DNA from: Planctomycetaceae bacterium | Lineage (GTDB): Bacteria > Planctomycetota > Planctomycetia > Pirellulales > UBA1268 | Assembly: GCA_947453125.1 (NCBI GenBank) | Contig: CANGGC010000129.1 | Coordinates: 1 to 7,059 of the forward strand | Direction: 5' to 3' | DNA: 7,059 nucleotides | Part shown: piece after piece, positions 6,022-7,059 of the stretch | Position numbering within the stretch: position 1 is the stretch's first letter | How the letters are laid out: every line of letters begins with the position of its first letter | Position numbers and translations under genes: made by a program | Notes under the pieces: generated by a model | Told to the model about the DNA's origin: nothing | The model's database searches: none | What the model saw: the letters and a program-made list of their open reading frames with translations, nothing else

Positions 6022-7059
6022 TCAGCCGGTGCCGGTTTTCGGGCGTTCGAGGGCTCGCTCGAGCGTGTCGAGGAGCTGGTCGACGCGGAACGGCTTGAAG
6101 AGGACGAGGTTGATCCCCGCCTGCCGGGCTTTGACGATCGAATGCCCCGGGTCGTAGCCGAAGCCGGTCATGAGGACCAGCGGTACGTCGACGAGGATTT
6201 CGCTCAGGCGGAGAAAGAGTTGGTAGCCCGACATGTCGGGGAGACGGATATCGGAGAGGATCACGTCGTAATCCTCGTCTCCGGCGGCCCGCACCATCGA
6301 GGCGGCTTCGGCGCCGTCGCGAGCCGTCTCGACGATGCTGCCGTTGCGTTCGAGGAGGCAGTGGGCGGCCGCGCGGACCTGTTCGTCGGCATCGACGACG
6401 AGGATCCGCTTGCCGGTCAGCGAGCGCCGCCGCTCGCCGCGGCGATGCTGAGCGTGGGCCGTGCTCGGCGTCATCTTCTCCCCCACCTTCTGGATCGCCT
6501 GCTTGATGTCGCGGGCGTTGCGGAGGATCCGCTGGAGCCGCTCCACGACATCAGCGTCGTGGCCGATGTAGCGTTCCATGACGTTGACGGCGTCATTGAG
6601 GATGTCGTCAATCGGGAGGGCGACTGCCCCGTGGATCGCCTCGACGCTCTCGGCCGTGGTGGAGGCCTTCTCGGCGACGAGGAGTTCGAGGGTGTTGAGG
6701 GCGGCCGCGACGTCCCGGGAGAAGATCTCGAGGAACTGCATGTCGGTGTGGGAGAAGCCCCCCGGCTCGGGGCTTTCGACGTTGAACGTCCCGATCACGT
6801 GGTCATGGAGCATGAGTGGCACGGTGAGCGAGCTTTTCGCCCCCTTGCACCCTTCGAGATAGCGGGGGTCTTTCGTCGTGTCGTTACAGAAATAGCCCCG
6901 TCCCGTGGCGGCGACATACCCGGTCACCCCGTTGTGTTCGGTGCGGGCAAAGAGGATCCGGGCCTCCGCCTCCGGTTGCATTCCCTCGGCAAGAAGCGGT
7001 TCGAGCCGGCCGGTCTTGCGATCGAGGAGGCGGATCTCGACCACGTCAAACAGCAGAAG
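6022..7059 (-). CDS. GAF domain / receiver-domain signalling protein (5' end beyond window)
   Basis: A cytoplasmic two-component signalling protein, 345 residues visible. The frame stays open to the right edge. The GTG at 7044 is not a convincing start, because the GAF strand continues upstream (LLLFDVVEIRLLD). Numbered from the first visible residue: the C-terminal part of a GAF sensor domain (about 1-122, with SSLTVPLMLHDHVIGTFNVE at 76-95); a helical segment (about 130-195) whose IHGAVALPIDDIL faintly resembles a histidine-kinase H-box; a basic linker (about 200-213); and a receiver domain (about 216-336). The receiver has acidic-pocket residues in VVDADE, phospho-acceptor Asp270 in LSDIRLPDMSG, the Thr of LMTGFG and the Lys of LFKPF, so it looks phosphorylation-competent. 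No HATPase or DNA-binding domain follows; the protein ends just after the receiver. It probably modulates a phosphorelay through protein contacts. What lies N-terminal of the GAF domain cannot be seen. Confidence 0.94.
   Translation of the reverse strand, partial: LLLFDVVEIRLLDRKTGRLEPLLAEGMQPEAEARILFARTEHNGVTGYVAATGRGYFCNDTTKDPRYLEGCKGAKSSLTVPLMLHDHVIGTFNVESPEPGGFSHTDMQFLEIFSRDVAAALNTLELLVAEKASTTAESVEAIHGAVALPIDDILNDAVNVMERYIGHDADVVERLQRILRNARDIKQAIQKVGEKMTPSTAHAQHRRGERRRSLTGKRILVVDADEQVRAAAHCLLERNGSIVETARDGAEAASMVRAAGDEDYDVILSDIRLPDMSGYQLFLRLSEILVDVPLVLMTGFGYDPGHSIVKARQAGINLVLFKPFRVDQLLDTLERALERPKTGTG

Noticed and set aside
7042..7044. GTG as the start of the GAF-REC protein
   Set aside because: The reading frame stays open to the edge with plausible GAF residues (LLLFD) just before it, so the true start is outside the window.

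Overview
The window looks like a piece of a high-GC bacterial chromosome, most likely a planctomycete of the Pirellula type. That assignment is inferred from protein style: a very long stand-alone secretin with Gly/Asn/Ser-rich inserts, a secreted TPR protein with a Pro-rich tail, and a divergent uronate-isomerase-like protein. No rRNA or other marker gene is present to confirm it. I see no tRNA, CRISPR array, transposon, integrase or phage gene, and codon use looks uniformly GC-rich across the five genes.

Layout. The first 127 bases hold no gene I can support, only the leader of gene 1. Two genes read rightward: an exported TPR protein with a three-copy 18-residue C-terminal repeat (128-1036) and a divergent amidohydrolase related to uronate isomerase (1154-2455). 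A cluster of small hairpins lies between them. Three genes read leftward: a GAF/receiver signalling protein cut by the right edge (7059-6022), a 963-residue secretin (5805-2914) and a small DUF423 membrane protein (2829-2434). The amidohydrolase and DUF423 genes converge and overlap by 22 bp at their 3' ends.

The 216-bp gap upstream of the secretin carries the best promoter candidate in the window, with an A/T-rich palindrome just behind it. DUF423 follows the secretin by 84 bp and may be co-transcribed with it.

Functional links. The genes do not form one obvious pathway. The TPR protein and the secretin are both predicted to leave the cytoplasm and may belong to the cell envelope. The secretin has no type II secretion or type IV pilus partner genes in view. 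The GAF-REC protein is a phosphorelay component without a recognisable DNA-binding output or ATPase domain in the visible part. I found no clear evidence for a new multi-gene system. The points most worth a second look are the degenerate catalytic motifs of the uronate-isomerase homologue, the unusual N-terminal half of the secretin, the helical segment between GAF and REC, and the 54-bp tandem repeat.
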